64,000 nucleotides of DNA from Diabrotica undecimpunctata (GCF_040954645.1 NC_092805.1:71037186-71101185); one strand, 5' to 3'; shown: positions 22,912-34,923, numbered from the stretch's first letter. Notes: generated from the letters alone by a model not told the origin. Program-made: numbers and translations.

Positions 22912-24285
22912 ATAAAAAATATACACATTACTATAACCTACCGATTATTATATGCAAAATTTACTTATATGAAAATAAGACACAAATTAGTTCAAACGCA
23001 AAACACAATAAATATCGACTTCAGACGACTTTACACCGGCAAGACAGAAAGCTTGTATAAAAATAAAAGTTCAACAATAATATCGGTTATCAATGGTGAC
23101 TATTGCAAATTGCAAGTTATGAGATAATACATATATTTTAAAGTAACTTAATACTGACTGAATCATCTATTTTATAATAGAAAAATAATTTAGATATATG
23201 CTTACATATGTGCCTTTATACAAATATCCACTTCGCAAGGAGTTAAAAAATTTGATGGGTAAAATTTAACCGGCGGCCGTATCCCAGACGAGCGCGTAAA
23301 AAATTACCAGTAAGGCGCGCCTGTGTCTGAGAATTGTGTGTACTTGTGGTGTTTAGTTACTGTTTATTTATACTGTATAGTATTTTTTTTGTAAAACTGA
23401 AAGGTTTTATTTGCCATTGTATATTTGGTTTTGCACCTTTTTCAAAGTGCGCTGTGCAATTGCTTGTTGCAATAGTGACAATGAAGATAAAATCTTTAAG
23501 TTTCATACATTTCCTAAAGATAGTGTGACCAGAAAACTGTGGATTATATCTTGTTGTAGATAGGATAATTTTAATTGTAATACTGCAAGAATTTGTTCTA
23601 AACATTTTAAAACTGAAGATTACCAAAGAAATCTACAACAGGAACTTTTAAATTACTTTCCTAAAAAGGGTCTAAAACTCAAACCTGACGCAGTACCTAG
23701 TCTTTATTTGCCTAAATCAAAATCGCCTACCCTTTAAACCAACCAAAAGAAACGCGTACAAAGAGCCGAACACAGGGAGTCCAAAAAGTATGTTGAGCAA
23801 CTTCTTACTACTTCTAGGTCAACGACATAAGTCTAAATCTTTATTTTTATTAATTATTAGTCATAAAACCTTAAATGTTTCTTTCATATCGATTTGTTAA
23901 GTAAGAAACTAGCCTCAGCCTGCTATGCAATTTGCAATAAGAACTGTTTCGGAGGAAATCAATTTAGCATCTTCCAAAATAACATATTTTTCTTTGTTAA
24001 ATCATGTTATCATTATTATAAACAATACAAAGATAATTTTATGTGCCAGTATTACAAAAGATGTCATTTAAAATGTTGTGCAATATTGTGTGACCTCACT
24101 ACACTCATATTCGATGGCCAGCTAGCTTATTCGATATAAATAAAGTTGACTTTATCATTATTTATTTTGATTTTGTGTTTAGTTCATTAGGTATATAGGT
24201 ACGTACAAATTTTGTGTACCTTCATTACCACTTGTTTGTATCTTTTTAAACGTCTGAAATATCGAACTCTGGAGTATGTTAGAGT
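22912..24285 (+). repeat. Right arm of the large inverted repeat
   Basis: Homologous in inverse orientation to 10200-11505. Examples are AAAAAATATACACATTACTA at 22915 against the reverse of about 11500, and CATATCGATTTGTTAAGTAA at 23886. The central 600 bp, with a THAP-domain relic, is not present in the left arm. Confidence 0.75.
23447..23737 (+). pseudogene. THAP-domain fragment, one in-frame stop
   Basis: The frame from 23447 shows a C2CH zinc module: CAIACC, then KFHTFPKD, RKLWIISCC, ARICSKHF, and the terminal AVPSLYLP that fits the AVPTIF box of THAP domains. A TAG interrupts it near 23565. THAP domains bind DNA at the N terminus of P-element-like and Kolobok-type transposases and of some host proteins. 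No catalytic domain follows, so the parent is unknown; a DNA transposon is likely given the repeat context. Confidence 0.7.
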
Positions 24286-24366
24286 TAAAAGAACTACAAT
24301 GAAAAATGAAAAAGACAGAAAAGATTTGATTTCACGTACAAAGCGTCTATGTATCTGTTGATACGT

Positions 24367-24391
24367 ATTTCGACTTAATAAGTCTCATCAG
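24367..24391 (-). ncRNA. Hammerhead-like core (CUGAUGA / GAAAU type)
   Basis: Minus strand: CUGAUGA, stem GACUU/AAGUC with loop AUU, then GAAAU ACGUAUC. A 5-bp stem I (AACGG/CUGUU) precedes it. A-U replaces the usual C at the stem III start, as in some PLE hammerheads. The cleavage-site side is not convincing. No PLE protein is attached here, so it may be a solo terminal repeat. Confidence 0.45.
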
Positions 24392-24837
24392 AACAGTTAT
24401 TCATAGCCGTTCTTAACGTGAAAAATAATCTTCCGTGTCTTATTAGGAAGCAACAATAAAATGAATTTGTTTCGAAACTATCTTACCGATTTAAAAGAAC
24501 TACATTCAAATGTTGCGGGAATAATCGTTCTTGACTACGTCATGCGCGAAAGAGAACCGATTTTGGAACATTATGTATCATACCTTGTGTATTCATTGTA
24601 CCATGGGTATGTACTGTGGGTATGTATTGTGTATCCCGTCAGTATGTTTAGATCCGTAACGGAGTGCGTGTCGTACCATCCGAGTGGTGATAAATTTGTT
24701 TGTACGTTCATTTGACGTAGCACTGGCAATAAGCGGATACATTTTAAACGTCGAGAAAGCGTAAAACTAGCAAAAGTAAGGATTTTTTTTAATATGTTAT
24801 TTTCTTAGTCTGTAGTTTGCACTTTTTCTAGGTTTTT

Positions 24838-26220
24838 TGTACCATACCAATTTGTTTGTGTGCTACATTATTATAAGTAAAAAATTTCGGCGGATACTGA
24901 TCCCGAAGTAATTTGGAAAATGCTAGAAGAACTAACCGATGACGGCGAATTTGAGGATAATCTGGCAGTAAAAGATAGTGCAGATTCAGACGATAAGAAC
25001 CTGGATGACAGTTTAAATAATTTCTCCTGAGGTTCGTGAAAATGATGATGATATTATCGCTTTTATATAACAAGATATAGTTACCGCGACATCCTCAACA
25101 ACATGAGGTAAAAGAAAAAAAAAAGAAAAGGAAGCTGAAATTGTGAGAAATATTACAGATTTATAATAAAATAAACTTCAACAGAACTACTTGGGAAAAA
25201 CGGATACAAATGGAAAACTACTGGTAAAACTTCAAATAGTAAAATACCTAAGATGATGCTTGTACATATAAAGATAGGACACACACCAATCACAAATTAT
25301 ACTTTCGATATATGTGAGTGCTTCAATTTATTTATTAATACGGAAATAAAAAACGAAATCGTTTTACACACCAACGACAAAATTCGTCGCCAAAGAATGA
25401 ACTACAAAAATCCCACAGACTCTTTTGTAAAAGACCTGTGCCTAGAAGAATTAGATGCATTATTTGGTCTGCTAATAATGTCTGCTGCGTTGAAAGATAA
25501 CCACCTATCCGGCGAAATATTGTTTAACAGTAAGTATGGCGGTGATAGATACAAAGCTACCATGTCGATAACAAGGTTTAACGTTCTTACAAAATTGTCT
25601 AAGGTTTGACGACAAAAATAACGTGAAGCAAGCAACAGATTTAGGTAAACCAATATTGTTGAAAATTTAGTATCGTCAATAAATCAAATCGTAATGTTAC
25701 TATGGATAACTGGTTTTATAGTGTACCTCTAGTAACAAACTTACTTGTACACTACAAACTTACTGTTACTTACACTATGAAGAAGAATAAAAAAGAATTA
25801 CCCCTCGAATTTTGTGATATTCATTTTCAAGAGAGGAAACCAGGAACATCTTTATTTTTGTTTGATCAAAATATGAGCTTAGTGTCCTACAAGTCAAAAG
25901 CAAATAAACTGGTGATTTTGGTTACCTCCTGTCATCAAGAAGCAAAAATAAATAAGACTTTTAAAAAGCCAGAAGTTGTAATGAATTATAACTCAACAAA
26001 AGGAGGAGTAGACTCATTTGATCAGATGTGCCATAATATGAATTGCAACAGAAAAACTAGAAGATGTTTCTTTGTCACTTAAAATAATTAAGATCAGATT
26101 TATGATAATTGAGTAAAAAATGTTTCTATTAAATTAAACAATTGTTTCACTTTACCCCATAAGCAGGGCAAAGTAAAAAATCATAGGGGTAAAATAAAAC
26201 TCTAAGTAGGTACATCCCAA
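24838..26220 (+). pseudogene. piggyBac-like transposase relic
   Basis: An acidic N-terminal leader (about 24890-25070) precedes the frame at 25253-25609, which reads ECFNLFINTEIKNEIVLHTN, LDALFGLLIMSAALKDNHLS and LFNSKYGGDRYKATMSITRF. These are the early blocks of DDE_Tnp_1_7 proteins. After an abrupt gap near 25620-25700 the frame at 25702-26082 gives MDNWFYSVPL, FLFDQNMSLVSYKSKANKLV and NSTKGGVDSFDQMC, the later catalytic blocks. The centre, including the first catalytic Asp region, is deleted. Terminal repeats and TTAA sites were not identified. In active members it catalyses TTAA-specific cut-and-paste. Confidence 0.75.
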
Positions 26221-26459
26221 ATATGTATAAGAAAATTAAAAATCATATGGCGGCTATTGGGAAACCAAAAAGTTTACTTCCTGTATCAATAATAACTATT
26301 ATTGGTAAAACGAACATTGTTTTTTATTTTTTACACAAAACGAATTTTTCCATGGCGCATGTGAGTTTTGTGTATTACCACTCCCAAAACACTAACATTA
26401 TCTATCTAAGGAAATATAAAATTGTCTTTATGTAATTTTTCATGAAATTTACTTCAAAA

Positions 26460-28525
26460 GCCAACTGAGATTTTATATTTGAAATGTTTTTGTATCCAAT
26501 GTAAAATTTGTTCGGAGTTCTCATCTGGATACCTGAAATCTGTTGAATCATGTACTGAATATTTCGACTCACTAGGAGATGACAGAATTTCCGCTTGTTC
26601 CTTATTCTTCTTCTCACTTTTTTCTTTCTTTATATAGTCCAAGTTAGCCTTTCTTTTAATAGCCGCAGTTTTCTTAGTAGGCATTTTTGAGGATAATTTC
26701 AGTTCATTTAAATATGGAGACGAAGTTATTACAGATGCTTTACCAGTTCTTGCGTGATAAATAGTACTCATATAAAGTCATTTTCCTGTATTTCTTTTCT
26801 GTATCCAATGTAAAATTTTCCGTCTCAGAGTTCTCATCTCAAGACCTGAAATCTGTTGAATCATGAACTGAATAATTCAACTCACTAGACGATGACATAA
26901 CTTTCTCTTGTTCCTTATTTTTCATCTTACTTTTTTCTTTCTTTGAATCGTCCAAGTTAACCTTTCTTTTAATAGCCGCAGTTTTCTTAGTCAGCATTTT
27001 TGAGGATAATTTGAGTTTATTTAAGTATAGAGACGAAGTTATTAAAGACGTTTTACCAGTTCTTCTTCTGGTTTTTTTTTGTTTTTCAAAATCTGCTTTT
27101 GGAATAGACATAATTTCAGCTGGTTACCAGTGTGGTTCACATTGTGTCTTAGGAGGAATTACCTAAGTAGATGTGGATAGAAGTCTCTCATTAGTCATTA
27201 CCAATGTTGTTTGAAGTTGTATATGTTTCCAATTCCGCAGCTTCTACTTTATTCGATGTTGACTCTATAGAAGTTAAAGCAACTATTTTTTCTTCGTTAT
27301 TTAATGTAGTCGGACGCGTAATGACACCTGAAAAGAGTTGATATATATTTTGATTCTTAGTTGTTAAATGAGCCGATGTAGATGGAAGATATTGGTTACT
27401 ATCGTGTTTTGCAATTTTAAATCCTGATGATTCTAAAATTTTACTGAAGCTGATGTTGAAGCCCTTAAAGTTTCGAGTTCTGTTTTTTCATCATTAGTTG
27501 ATATAGACCAAAGTGTCTGTGGGTCATCTCAATTTGTTGTTTCTGTGGATTCGAATAGCTCTTCTGGAAAAATGTAAGTATTTAATGGGCAAATGCCTGT
27601 ATTGGCAAAACAGCTGATAGCATTTTGTGGTGTTGCTGCTCTTCCATAAGCTTGACCAAATAATGATCCAACATCCTGAACATTGACAATTTTACCTGGG
27701 TTATTTTTTAACCAACATTTTACAGCTTGTTCATAATATGCATTCAAGGGAGACATAAACGCTACATCTAATGGCTGTAGTCGATGAGATGTAAGGAGTG
27801 GCAGTTCTAAAATGTGTATATTATTTTGACAACAAATTTCTATTAGCTTCACATTTTTTACATGAGTTGAGTGACCATCAGATATAAGTAACAACGGATT
27901 TTCTGGAGATGGTTTGGCATATTTTATGAATTGATTTATCCAAACTAGAGCAAATATTTCTTATCCATCCAGAAGGGTGATACATCGCTTTTGTCTTTGA
28001 GTTAGGCCTACTTTAAATAAAGGATTCATTTGAACTCGGGGAAATATTATTGGAGGTTTACTAAACTGACCAATTGCATTATAATATATCTCGAGAGATT
28101 ATAGTAGCGCCTCTTTCTTCTGACGACAATGTTCCCACTTGTTTTTTTTTTCATTTATTGACTATATTTTGGTTGGTTTATTGTAAACTGTTGTAATTCC
28201 TGTTTCATCACAGTCATAATAGAACTTGACACAAAGTATTTGTCCATAAATTGACTTAACAAATTAAAAAACTTAGTCATATTTACACGATTGAATGCTA
28301 ATGTTCTTGCGGCGGAGGTATTTTCAGGTTGCCTAAGATTTATATATTTTTTGCCTTCTTTTCGCCGCCTTTTTTATCCTTCTGAATAATGCAACTAAAG
28401 AAACTTCTTATCTTTTACTGATGCTTCTAATAAAACCTTCGCTAATTCTAAATGCTGTTAGGCCATTTCTCATATTCCTCTGATCATTACTGCTACGTGG
28501 TTTTCCTTTTATAAGTCCTGACCAT
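26460..28525 (-). pseudogene. pogo-like (Tigger/jerky type) transposase relic
   Basis: Minus strand. The start MVRTYKRKTT at 28525 and the segment to about 28380 resemble the CENP-B/psq DNA-binding N terminus. DCDETG (about 28205-28222) is the first Asp block. LLISDGHSTH (about 27865-27894) is the second, and LQPLDVAFMSPLNAYYE (about 27720-27775) the third acidic block of DDE_1. The conserved segment GSLFGQAYGRAATPQNAISC follows. The Lys/Ser-rich C terminus is present twice in tandem. Several stops and shifts interrupt it between 28500 and 27900. Confidence 0.75.
26481..27075. repeat. Tandem duplication of the pogo-like C terminus
   Basis: 26481-26762 and 26798-27075 are direct repeats with roughly one difference in ten bases, for example CCTTTCTTTTAATAGCCGCA in both. 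Each encodes the KKTAAIKRK and SVHDSTDFR segments on the minus strand. Confidence 0.8.
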
Positions 28526-28945
28526 AATGGAAAACTAAAAAACAGTTTGAACCGAAGTTATAGTCAACATTTTGATATAATGTTGTACTTTACCCACACA
28601 GGTCCGTTAAAGTTAAAAAAATTGTTGCACAAATTCTAACGTATTTTTAAAGTTAGTATTATAGCAAACATGTTTGTCAGAAATCATAAGTTCTGTTAAT
28701 TTTATTTGGTAGAGTTTAATATATTCGCATACAAGTTAAAATTAAAACCTTGCCTTGAAATATTACAATCCAGATAGTATAAATAGCTTCTTCACCAAAT
28801 TATCAAGTTACCGACGTTATTGCTGACAGAGCAAAGAGTAGGAGGAGACTGTTTACGAATGCCTAATAGGTCTGCCACACGAATTTTAGACATAGGTACA
28901 TCACTACAGGGTTGGACCTTATTTTGGTCTTTTACTTTACCTCAA

Positions 28946-30049
28946 TGGACTACCTAAGCTCTGACGTCACAATGGGCGGGGATTTTAAAAACCTTTCCAA
29001 ACATTTCTAATTTGTGAGTATTTGTCCCATAAAAAGTTGAAAATATTGGTTTTTTTAATTGTCTGAAGAATAAATCAAGACTTTTGGTTATTATTAACAT
29101 TCATTCTGTGCGATTGGTATTATTTGTTGTTCGTAGGAGGACTTCTAGGATTAAGATTTTTACTATAAATGTTCACATTTTAAGGTTATGTTATGTGATT
29201 TGATTAAAACTTTAATTATTTTTTACTGTATTTCAAGGTATTTTGTTGTTGTTTATATCGGATTTATTACAAAATTATTTAATAAATCATTAAATTATGT
29301 ACGAAGTTAAAAAACATTTAAATTAATGATTTAATCCTTTTTAAGTGCTAGTGAGTTGGGAGAGGCCTATGTCCAAACAGGGACGACAGAAGGCTAAGAA
29401 AAAGAAGAAGTGCTAGTGATTTTATCCACTAAAAGACTAGATATATTAGTTTTCTCGTAGTTTATATAGTAAATAGTAGTTTTGTTGTCATTACTAAAAA
29501 ATTCAGTAATACTGGATATCTTCAACACATATTTACTAGCCATTATATGCCCAAATATAAAAAATAAACTCAAAAACTATTACAACGTTCAAAAAACATT
29601 TTTTTAAACACTCATTGTGGCAATTTAATAAAAATGTTTCAACAGAATGTTATATTACAACTTAAACCACAAGAAAACGAAGAACTTTAGTATTTAACAG
29701 GATAAAATCATGGCAACGAAAAAAAAAAAGAATAAAACATTAATTTAAATATTTTTCAACTTCGTAAATAAATTCAGTGATTTATTGATTTATTTTGAAA
29801 TAATCCTGATAAAAACTACAACAAAATACCTTACAATACTTTGATATTCTTACCTCATAAATTCACTAACAACAATTAATACCAGTCGCACAGAATGAAT
29901 GTTCAGAACCAAAAGTTCTTATTTATTCTTAGAAAAATTAAAAAAACCAATATTTTCAACTTCTTATGGAACAAACACCCACAAATAAGAAATGATTGGA
30001 AAAGTTTTTAAAAACTCCGCCCATTATGATGTGAGACTACGGTAGTCCA
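28946..30049. mobile_element. Foldback element with arms of about 500 bp
   Basis: The left arm from TGGACTACC (28946) and the right arm ending GGTAGTCCA (30049) are inverted copies with indels. Matching segments include ATTCATTCTGTGCGATTGGT (about 29099) with its inverse near 29885, and GATTTTATCC (29418) with GGATAAAATC (29700). There is no coding capacity. A short LINE tail sits in the left arm. Termini and target duplication are not certain. Confidence 0.65.
29343..29419 (+). mobile_element. 53-bp LINE 3' tail with 12-bp target duplication
   Basis: GTTGGGAGAGGCCTATGTCC and the bases to 29407 match the common insect LINE 3' end (GGAGAGGCCTATGTCCAGCAG type), ending in an AAG-rich tail. AAGTGCTAGTGA flanks it at 29343-29354 and 29408-29419. 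It is an extremely 5'-truncated insertion. Confidence 0.8.
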
Positions 30050-30103
30050 TCCTGTATACAAAAAAATTTTACAGATGGGTTGGTATCTTCTGATTTTTTC
30101 ACC

Positions 30104-30145
30104 GTTAGATCTAAAAGTACACGTATGTGTACTTTTAGATCTAAC
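30104..30145. repeat. Perfect 19-bp-arm palindrome
   Basis: GTTAGATCTAAAAGTACAC is followed by GTAT and its exact reverse complement. No coding role is seen; it could form a cruciform or mark a nested element end. Confidence 0.9.
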
Positions 30146-30433
30146 TGTTTTTATGTTCTGGATATTCCTCAGTTTAGAAAAACAACTTTCTTTTATCCGA
30201 ATCACCAGTACGTTTTTCCATGCTGGTGTAGGATTTTGGATGGATCAAATTTGAGGAATTCATATTAATGCAAACATCAAAAAATGTTAAATATTATGTT
30301 TTTATAGGATTAAACCACAATTATTGATTACGATTTCGATGATAATCACATTTTTAAATAACTTATGTTATACAGATAAGGTTTTTATACAATGTAACAA
30401 TAAAACACTGAACTTTGTCTTATCACTACAGCT

Positions 30434-30457
30434 GTTTTGGCTGATTGCCTTTCTGAA
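30434..30457 (-). ncRNA. Degenerate hammerhead-like core, PLE left end
   Basis: Minus strand: CUUCAGAAAGGCAAUCAGCC then AAAAC. Stem GGC/GCC with loop AAUCA. Inverse relative of 35695-35719; both core boxes are changed. Confidence 0.3.
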
Positions 30458-30537
30458 GTGATCTATTTTTGACATGCGTTTACACTTTATAGTCTTTAAT
30501 GAAATAGGTTGAGGAGGGAAGAACTGTTTGTCTCAAG

Positions 30538-31110
30538 TTGGTCATTCAGACCAACGTAGACGACGTAATGGTATGTTTCACAGGAACTAACAGGCAACTC
30601 GACCAATTTTTATCGTATATTACAATAGAAACAGAACAAAATCAACCCATAACTTTTTTAGATTTAAAAATTAACAGACTTAAAACAAACATGACTTCTC
30701 CATATTTCATAAACCTACCCATACTGACACGACTATACACAATTCATCATCCCATCGCACACAACATAAACTGCCAGCCTATCATAGTATGTTACATAGA
30801 TTAACAGAAATTCCGATGTTAAAATACAACTTCGAGACAGAATTAAATATCATTAAGCAAATAGCAGTAAACAATGGATAGAACGAATAAAAAATTAATA
30901 AAATTTTAAATCAAAAACTACACAAGAAAGCCCTGAAATTAGTATTTCCACCACCACACAAGAAACCCAGTACCTTCTGCTCGATTACATATACAGGCAA
31001 AATATCAACAAAAATAGCCGAACACATAAAAAAGAAAGGAATAACACCAGCTTTCAGAACAAATAACAACTTAGGCAAATATATTAAAAACAACAAGGGC
31101 TAAAATAAAA
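30538..31110 (+). pseudogene. PLE reverse transcriptase end and linker, frameshifted
   Basis: NVDDVMVCFTGTNRQLDQFL is the Penelope-type RT active site (usually YVDD, here Asn for Tyr). NQPITFLDLKINRLKT is the next block. After a frame change the linker reads GKISTKIAEHIKKKGITPAF and RTNNNLGKYIKNN, as in PLEs. The upstream RT motifs are missing. Confidence 0.75.
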
Positions 31111-31554
31111 AGCACTTACACAGAGACTACAGTAAACCTAGCGCGGTACATTTGCTGTGATTGGTGGGTGGGCGTGTCTTAATTTAAAATTTCGCGGGTT
31201 TAATGTTTATTGAACTGAAAATGGGTTATTGGTAGGAAGAGGATAATTTTCGTATTTTAGGATAAAGCAGACTCATTACAGTTATATTTGAAATGTCTTT
31301 AATTTTCCTACACTAAAAATAACAAGGTACATTTGCTGTGATTACTGATTGGTCGTTATCAACATATGATTTGTGAGGTTAAGGGTAGTGAGGTAAGCGA
31401 ACATAAATTTTTTTCTGTTTGGCGCCGGTTTTATTCAAACTCCAAGCTTACATAAATAATTTCAATTTAAAACTTTTTCATTTAAATTGTTTTAATAATC
31501 TGTTTGTTAGAACACCATATTTAATTATCCAAGTCTTTGTTTTAGCAAGAAATT

Positions 31555-32459
31555 ATGGATTCCTGTACTCCATCTACTTCAACAAGCTCTGAAATTCTCT
31601 CAAGGGCCTGCCACCTTTGTAGCAAAACATTTAAAAATGTAAAATTACGAAATCGTCATATCAAAAGAATGCATAACATAGATGTATTCAAGAAGAAAAT
31701 GAATCATATAGTTTGTCCGTTATGTGAGCAAGAAACTAATTGTGAAACTCATGAGAAGTTACGAAAACATCTTAATGACCACCACCAGGTGAGTATTGAA
31801 CTAATAATTTTTGAATTTTCTAGTAAACAAGAATATGAGACATGGAAAGATATGCAGAAAATTGAGACAAGTTATACAATGAGTAGAGTGACTAAGGGAA
31901 ATGATTATAAGATATTATACTATGAGTGTAAAAGAAGTAATATCAACGGTAGGTGCAATACTTTGTTACTTGTAATAATTTAAACTCATACTTGTCTATC
32001 TTTAGGATATAAGCCCAACTATAAAATTAGGACAGAGAAATCTGGTGGATCAATTAAAATTAAAGGAGTGTGCCCTTCCAGGCTGCTCTGTACACTGAGA
32101 GATCAAGGCCAAATTTCTATCAGTTATTGGAAAACACATTCTGGACATAAAGAAGAATTAAGAACCATGCGTCTCTCAAAAGAACAAGAAAAAACGATTG
32201 TAGAGAAGTTAATGTCTGGGGTGTCACCCAGCTGAATTTTAGATGATTCAAGAAAATTAGAAATACCCAAACTAGAAAGACTTGCCCTATTAACAAGTCA
32301 AGACATCACAAATTTGTCCAGAAAGTATAATATACACAAAAGACGGGATCAAAGTGATATGGTAGCAACAGCCTTAAAGGTTCAGGAATGGAATGCTAAC
32401 AACAAGAATTATGCTTTCTTATTCAAGAAAGAAGGTAAACACCAAAAAAAATTTTAATA
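31555..32459 (+). pseudogene. MULE transposase N-terminal part, two exons
   Basis: ATG 31555. Two C2H2 fingers are visible, CHLCSKTFKNVKLRNRHIKR followed by MH, and CPLCEQETNCETHEKLRKHL. Next comes FSSKQEYETWKDMQ and a Trp/Cys segment ending YYECKRS, resembling the zinc-binding region before MULE cores. A GT donor (about 31949) and an AG acceptor (about 32005) delimit a short intron. The next exon reads CPSRLLCTLRDQGQISISYW, then KTHSGHKEELR and LTSQDITNLSRKYNIHKRRD. A TGA lies near 32233. The catalytic DDE domain expected next is absent. Confidence 0.7.
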
Positions 32460-32894
32460 CCTACATTTATAATAATTAATCTTGTGTGGCTGCTCATGTA
32501 ACATTCCTTTTTATACAAGCAATAAACATTTTTAAATAATATAACTGCTAAGTTTGTAGTTACTGGCCTTTTACGTAGCTAATTTTATTGTGGAGGTGGT
32601 GATAGTTTATCGGTCAAATTTACTGCTTTGTAGCCTTTGCGTCCCTCATATAATAAATCTCACTTGTTAAAATCAACAACTTTCACCCCTTAACTAACTA
32701 TAGAGTTTTAAGTTACTTTCTTTTTATCATCATCATTGATACAACTTTTTTTGGTTCTTGGTCTATTTAAGAATACCTCCTGATTCTGTTCTGTATTTTA
32801 TAGTATGTTCGTCAAATTTTTGATTTTTAAAAGTGCCATGTAATGTTTTATTTGTTCCTTATATATAATCTTCATTGATTTAGTAGATATCAAA
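32460..32894. other. A+T-rich gap where the MULE core should be
   Basis: No DDE motif in any frame. It may be intron plus deletion scar. Confidence 0.4.
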
Positions 32895-33591
32895 ATGTGG
32901 AAGAGAATTATAGACATGGAAAGACCAAATGCCAACAACTATCAAGACAGGATTATAGCGAAAGCACACAAAATAGCAGAAATGATGAAAGAAAAAGTGG
33001 AAGTTAAGAAGAATGTGAAGGTGTACGGGCAATTTCAGGTAAAATCCTTTAGGGATCCCAATAAATTATATAATGTAAGTATAAGACAACTGTGTGAAAA
33101 TGAGTGTAAGACATTGTTTTGTAGAGTGTGTAAAATTTGTATTCATCGATACGAGTGTGATTGTGCTGAATATGTGGTGAGAAATGTGTAAGCATGTGCA
33201 CTTGGTAAGAATGTATGAGGAGCGTGTGGGTACTAACTCTGTTTTAGATGATGCTGCAAGGTGTTTGGGAGAAAATTCAATTATCAAATCGAGTCATGAG
33301 AAGGAAATTAATGAATTTATCACAAAGAAGCTGGAACAGAGAAATGTGATCCAGGAAAACACCATCTAACAACGTCTTCAAGACATACAACACTTGAAAA
33401 ATGTAATGGACAGCTTAGTTGACTTAGATGATGAAAGTTATACACAATTAAAAGAAAAAATTATGACATATGTTGAAGAAGCAAAGTGTAAGGCGAAGGA
33501 AAAATTTCAGGAAGCCACTAAGGATATTACAAAGAAGCGAAAAATGGAAAAGCAGCAATATTTCCCTTCCAATAAAAAAGAAACTGATTAA
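32895..33591 (+). pseudogene. MULE transposase C-terminal part with SWIM zinc finger
   Basis: The frame from 32895 has an amphipathic segment, then YGQFQVKSFRDPNKLYNVSI and CKICIHRYECDCAEYVVRNV. After a one-base shift near 33187 it continues CKHVHLVRMYEE. Together these give the CxCxnCxH SWIM signature found at the C terminus of MULE transposases. A helical Lys/Glu-rich tail runs to 33591 with one stop near 33368. Confidence 0.75.
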
Positions 33592-34070
33592 ATATTAAAT
33601 TTGAACAATTCTTGTAGCTCACATGTATTTTTTGTTTTTGTATCTGTATTGAATTTTTATTATAGCTTTATAGGCTTATTTACAAGAAAGTTAATTTAAC
33701 ATTATATGTTTACTTGATTAGTAATAGTAAAATTTCATAAAATATATGTATGCATGCTTAAGTTAGGTCTGAATTTTAAATCATGTTAACTAATGATGTT
33801 ATTTGTAGACTTTTATATTAGAGTTGTATTTTGAAATCAGGATATACTGGGTCCTAGGCGGGGTTTAGAGGGGTTTTACCTTCGCCATTGCACCAATAAG
33901 GCACCCCCTCGAAGAATAAATTTTAAACATAGCTATTTAGTGTTTTATTTGTTGTTCAATAGTTATTTCCAGTAAACATTTGCTTAATTTTGTTCAGAAA
34001 ATTTTTCACCTCATGGTGAAACACAATTTAGTTCAACTTTCTAGAAATAAAAGTAGATAAAAGTCAATTT

Positions 34071-34188
<118 letters not shown>

Positions 34189-34399
34189 GGCAAGTTTAAC
34201 AATAGCAATTTTTATTATAAAACAGCTAATGGAAAATTTTAAAGTGAAAAGGAAAGACTACATAATTTTTATTAAACTTGAGATGGCATATGCCTACAAA
34301 AAAAAATTAAAACAAAATACCTACATATTTAATAAAAAAAAACAGCACTAGGATATCATACAGTCAGCTTATTCCTAAAATATGTAGTAATAATACCTA

Positions 34400-34923
34400 A
34401 GTTACTATTGAAGGTGTGGGATGTGCATACTTTGATAACAATAATAAAAACAGTAAAATGTGTAAACTCAATTCCATCATGAGTATATACACAGCTGAAT
34501 TAATAGCGATAGTGGAAGCACTAAAATATTTATTATTCAAAGTGTATGATTTGTAGTGACAACAAAAGTGCTTTAAGTAAAATGAGTGCCATAAATCCTA
34601 AATCAAAAGTAAATTACGTTGAATTATATATAATAAATAAAATTAAAGAACTTCAGCAACAAGGCAAAACTGTTAAGTTGGCATGGATTAAAAGCCATTG
34701 TGGAATAACTGGAGATGAGATAGTAGATGAATTGCCAAAAAACGCTGTGTCACAAGGAGTATTAACTCATTATCTTTGTACGTCTAGAGATATAGAATCA
34801 GAAACGTGCAAAGAGCTTAAGATTAATAATTTTTTAAATTCGCTGTATTCTTTGACCGATGTCCACCATCCCATTAATTTAAAGTTATTTGTTAACATTA
34901 AAAAACAAAGAGTTTTTATATAG
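34400..34923 (+). pseudogene. LINE RNase H fragment inside the MULE
   Basis: IYTAELIAIVEALKYL (about 34485-34535) and, after a short break, ICSDNKSALSKM, LAWIKSHCGITGDEIVDEL form an RNase H domain of an I/Jockey-like LINE. The open part is 34546-34923. An A-rich stretch follows at about 35005-35040. It has no RT. Confidence 0.7.

Noticed and set aside
24461..24715. 84-codon plus-strand frame beside the hammerhead-like motif
   Set aside because: No recognisable motif, repetitive TGTACTGTGGGTATG-like words, and no supporting context.
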